Below are positions 62,695-64,000 of a stretch of DNA of 64,000 nt, piece after piece. The position numbers and the translations under genes were made by a program. The notes beneath the pieces are model-generated. The model did no database searches. It saw nothing but the letters and a program-made list of their open reading frames with translations, and had not been told where the DNA came from. This DNA comes from Halorubrum sp. Atlit-26R (GTDB taxonomy: Archaea; Halobacteriota; Halobacteria; Halobacteriales; Haloferacaceae). How positions within the stretch are numbered: the first letter of the stretch is position 1; each line of letters opens with the position of its first letter. Location: contig NZ_QPLT01000002.1 of the NCBI RefSeq assembly GCF_003666015.1, forward strand, positions 124,001 through 188,000, written 5' to 3'.

Positions 62695-62747
62695 CGGCGG
62701 GATCGCGGACGAGCGCCGAACCGGCCCTCGCGGCGCCGACGCCGCCG

Positions 62748-63563
62748 TCAGTCCGCGTCGACGTGTTCGGCGAGCGCGAACCGGACGCGCTCCTCGTCGG
62801 GGCCCTTCGTCTCCCGCCCGGTGACGACGACCTCGCCGATGTCGGCCGTGTTCGAGACGTGGGTCCCGGCGCAGGCGGTGCGGTCGTACGGCTCGTTCGC
62901 GTCGTCCGCGCCCGCGATCTCGACGATCCGGAGCTCCTCGATCGAGTCGGGGAGGAGGTCGATCCGCGTGCGGTCGGTGTCCAGCGTCGCCTCCGCGGTC
63001 TCGCGGTCCATCGTGTAGCTCGACACCGCTCGCCCGTCCGCGACGAGTTCGTTGAGCCGCGCCTCGATCCGGTCGAGGTCGGCGTCGGCGAACCGGTCGT
63101 ACTCGGCGTCGAGGCGCGCGCGGTCGTGATACAGCTGGTTCCCGGTCGTCCGCGCGTCGAACTCGTCGAGCAGCAGCGCCGACAGCAGGTGCTGTGCGGT
63201 GTGATACCGCGAGTGCGCCGCGCGGCGGTCGGCGTCGATCTCGCAGGCGACCTCGGTACCGGGTTCCGGGAGCGCGGGCGGTTCGTCCGCGTCGACCGCC
63301 CCGTCGTCGGGATCGGCCGCCGCGTTGACCGGTTCGATCTCGTGGTACACCGTGTCCCGCATCTCGACGTCGACGACGCGCCAGCGGGCGGTTCCGCCGT
63401 CGCCGACGACCCGGATCGTTCCGGCGTCGTGCGGCTGGCCGCCGCCGGTCGGGTAGAAGTGAGTCCGGTCGAGGACGATCCGGTCCGGGTCCGACAGGAC
63501 GCGCTCGACGGTCGCCTCGAACGCCGTCACCGCGTCGTCGGCGAGGTAGAGTCGCTCTGTCAC
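62748..63563 (-). CDS. alaX: Alanyl-tRNA editing protein AlaX
   Basis: 271-aa free-standing editor that hydrolyses mischarged Ser- or Gly-tRNA(Ala). Motifs of the AlaRS editing domain: RTHFYPTGGGQPHD, SRYHTAQHLLSALL (HxxxH) and TACAGTHV (Cys-His). It is longer than AlaX-S and fits AlaX-M. A GTG at 63563 is the preferred start, 28 nt from an ATATAT box at 63589-63594; a longer frame to 63626 is less likely. Confidence 0.87.
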   Translation of the reverse strand: MTERLYLADDAVTAFEATVERVLSDPDRIVLDRTHFYPTGGGQPHDAGTIRVVGDGGTARWRVVDVEMRDTVYHEIEPVNAAADPDDGAVDADEPPALPEPGTEVACEIDADRRAAHSRYHTAQHLLSALLLDEFDARTTGNQLYHDRARLDAEYDRFADADLDRIEARLNELVADGRAVSSYTMDRETAEATLDTDRTRIDLLPDSIEELRIVEIAGADDANEPYDRTACAGTHVSNTADIGEVVVTGRETKGPDEERVRFALAEHVDAD

Positions 63564-63588
63564 GGGTGCCGGAAGGGGCGCCGGCGAG

Positions 63589-63594
63589 ATATAT
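63589..63594 (-). promoter_or_regulatory. TATA box of alaX
   Basis: ATATAT with spacing of about 28 nt to the GTG at 63563, supporting the leaderless GTG start. Confidence 0.55.
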
Positions 63595-63599
63595 CCACG

Positions 63600-63896
63600 G
63601 CTCGCCGCGACCGCTTCGGGGCGCACCGGCCGGAAAGCTATCCCGCGGCGGCAGAGTCGGGCGCCCTCACGTCTCCGAACGGCTGTGTTGAATCGTTATA
63701 CAGCAGCGAGGTGGGCCGCTAAATCAAAGGAGTTGAAGCCGGAGACTTCAGTTCGATCTTCACAGGCCACTGAGGCCTGATCGACAGCGGTGGTTATCAT
63801 ACCCAATACTTTGACCGAAAGCTTATCGGTTTCAGATTGACGACGTGTTCGTAGCGGCCTGCCGGGGCACTTGATGCTGCTTCGTCGAGAATACTC
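63600..63896. other. AT-richer spacer before the right-edge gene
   Basis: About 300 bp without a credible gene. Compared with the rest it is AT-richer. It contains a small hairpin (GAAGCCGGAGACTTC at about 63736-63750) and a stretch CCACTGAGGCCTGATC that could form another. It may hold the promoter of the pilin-like gene or a remnant of a mobile element. Nothing definite is recognised. Confidence 0.4.
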
Positions 63897-64000
63897 ATGA
63901 CACCGCCCACGACACCTCGAAGCCGGGAACGAGGGCAGTCGACCCTCATCGGGTTCGTCCTGTTGATCGGGATGATTGTCGTAGCAGCGTCGGTGACCCT
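63897..64000 (+). CDS. N-terminus of pilin-like/type III signal protein (cut)
   Basis: 34 codons before the window ends. The N-terminus has basic residues and RERGQSTLIGFVLLIGMIVVAAS: a Gly-Gln-Ser motif directly before a long hydrophobic helix. This resembles the class III (prepilin peptidase) signal of haloarchaeal pilins and related surface proteins. The downstream part is unseen, so it may be a different membrane-anchored family. Confidence 0.5.
   Translation, partial: MTPPTTPRSRERGQSTLIGFVLLIGMIVVAASVT

Noticed and set aside
63720-63800. IS605/TnpB right-end remnant
   Set aside because: A small hairpin and AT-rich flank are suggestive, but no tnpB or clear end sequence is visible.
1-64000. 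tRNA, rRNA, CRISPR arrays and complete IS elements
   Set aside because: I looked for tRNA cloverleaf ends, cas-type genes and transposases, and saw none that I could support.

Overview
The window is haloarchaeal chromosome, most like Halorubrum or a close relative. The DNA is very GC-rich and the proteins are strongly acidic. Several families are typical of or restricted to archaea: aCPSF1, aIF6, L39e, LX/L18a, transcription factor S, Rnp2/Rnp3, proteasome alpha, DUF2070, DUF357 and TrmB. Many genes have a TATA-like box about 25-30 nt before the start codon, the leaderless layout usual in haloarchaea. No tRNA, rRNA, CRISPR array or complete insertion sequence was recognised. Assignments come from reading protein motifs, not from a database search. 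The genus call is an inference.

Layout. 0-14 kb: purine and one-carbon metabolism (purU fragment, purS-purQ, gcvT, fhs), ilvD, a phosphate transporter with a universal stress protein, a NYN protein, an archaeal signal peptidase, and the nnr-moaC pair. 14-24 kb: cell-envelope genes (GT4 glycosyltransferase plus DUF2070; then a flippase-like protein, an alkaline-phosphatase-superfamily protein and a second GT4), then the overlapping proC-proB-proA operon. 24-33 kb: an APC permease flanked by two TrkA-type regulators, an MBL hydrolase, a giant coiled-coil protein next to a HisG-like protein, and a DUF5805-tyrosine recombinase pair behind an AT-rich spacer. 33-40 kb: a TrmB regulator and a complete BMP-type (nucleoside-like) ABC importer. 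40-45 kb: the translation/secretion neighbourhood L39e-L31e-aIF6 and L18a-prefoldin alpha-FtsY, split by a two-gene ABC exporter. 45-54 kb: M20 peptidase, DUF357, the Rnp3-methyltransferase-Rnp2-PsmA cluster, an SDR, and aCPSF1. 54-64 kb: a V4R-like protein with GbsR and ArsR regulators, hyuAB, a polytopic NnrS/oxidase-like protein, mgsA, tfs, alaX, and the first codons of a pilin-like gene cut by the window end.

The least explained signal is a pair of long, non-coding, hairpin-rich repeats (about 7.69-8.09 kb, and about 17.77-18.14 kb in opposite orientation). They share blocks that are identical over tens of bases, but their hairpin stems differ by compensatory changes. Each lies between the 3' ends of convergent genes and is bordered by TATA-like TTATAAATAGC modules. 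Their maintained structure suggests a structured RNA or a cruciform-forming mobile repeat. I do not recognise them as a named family.
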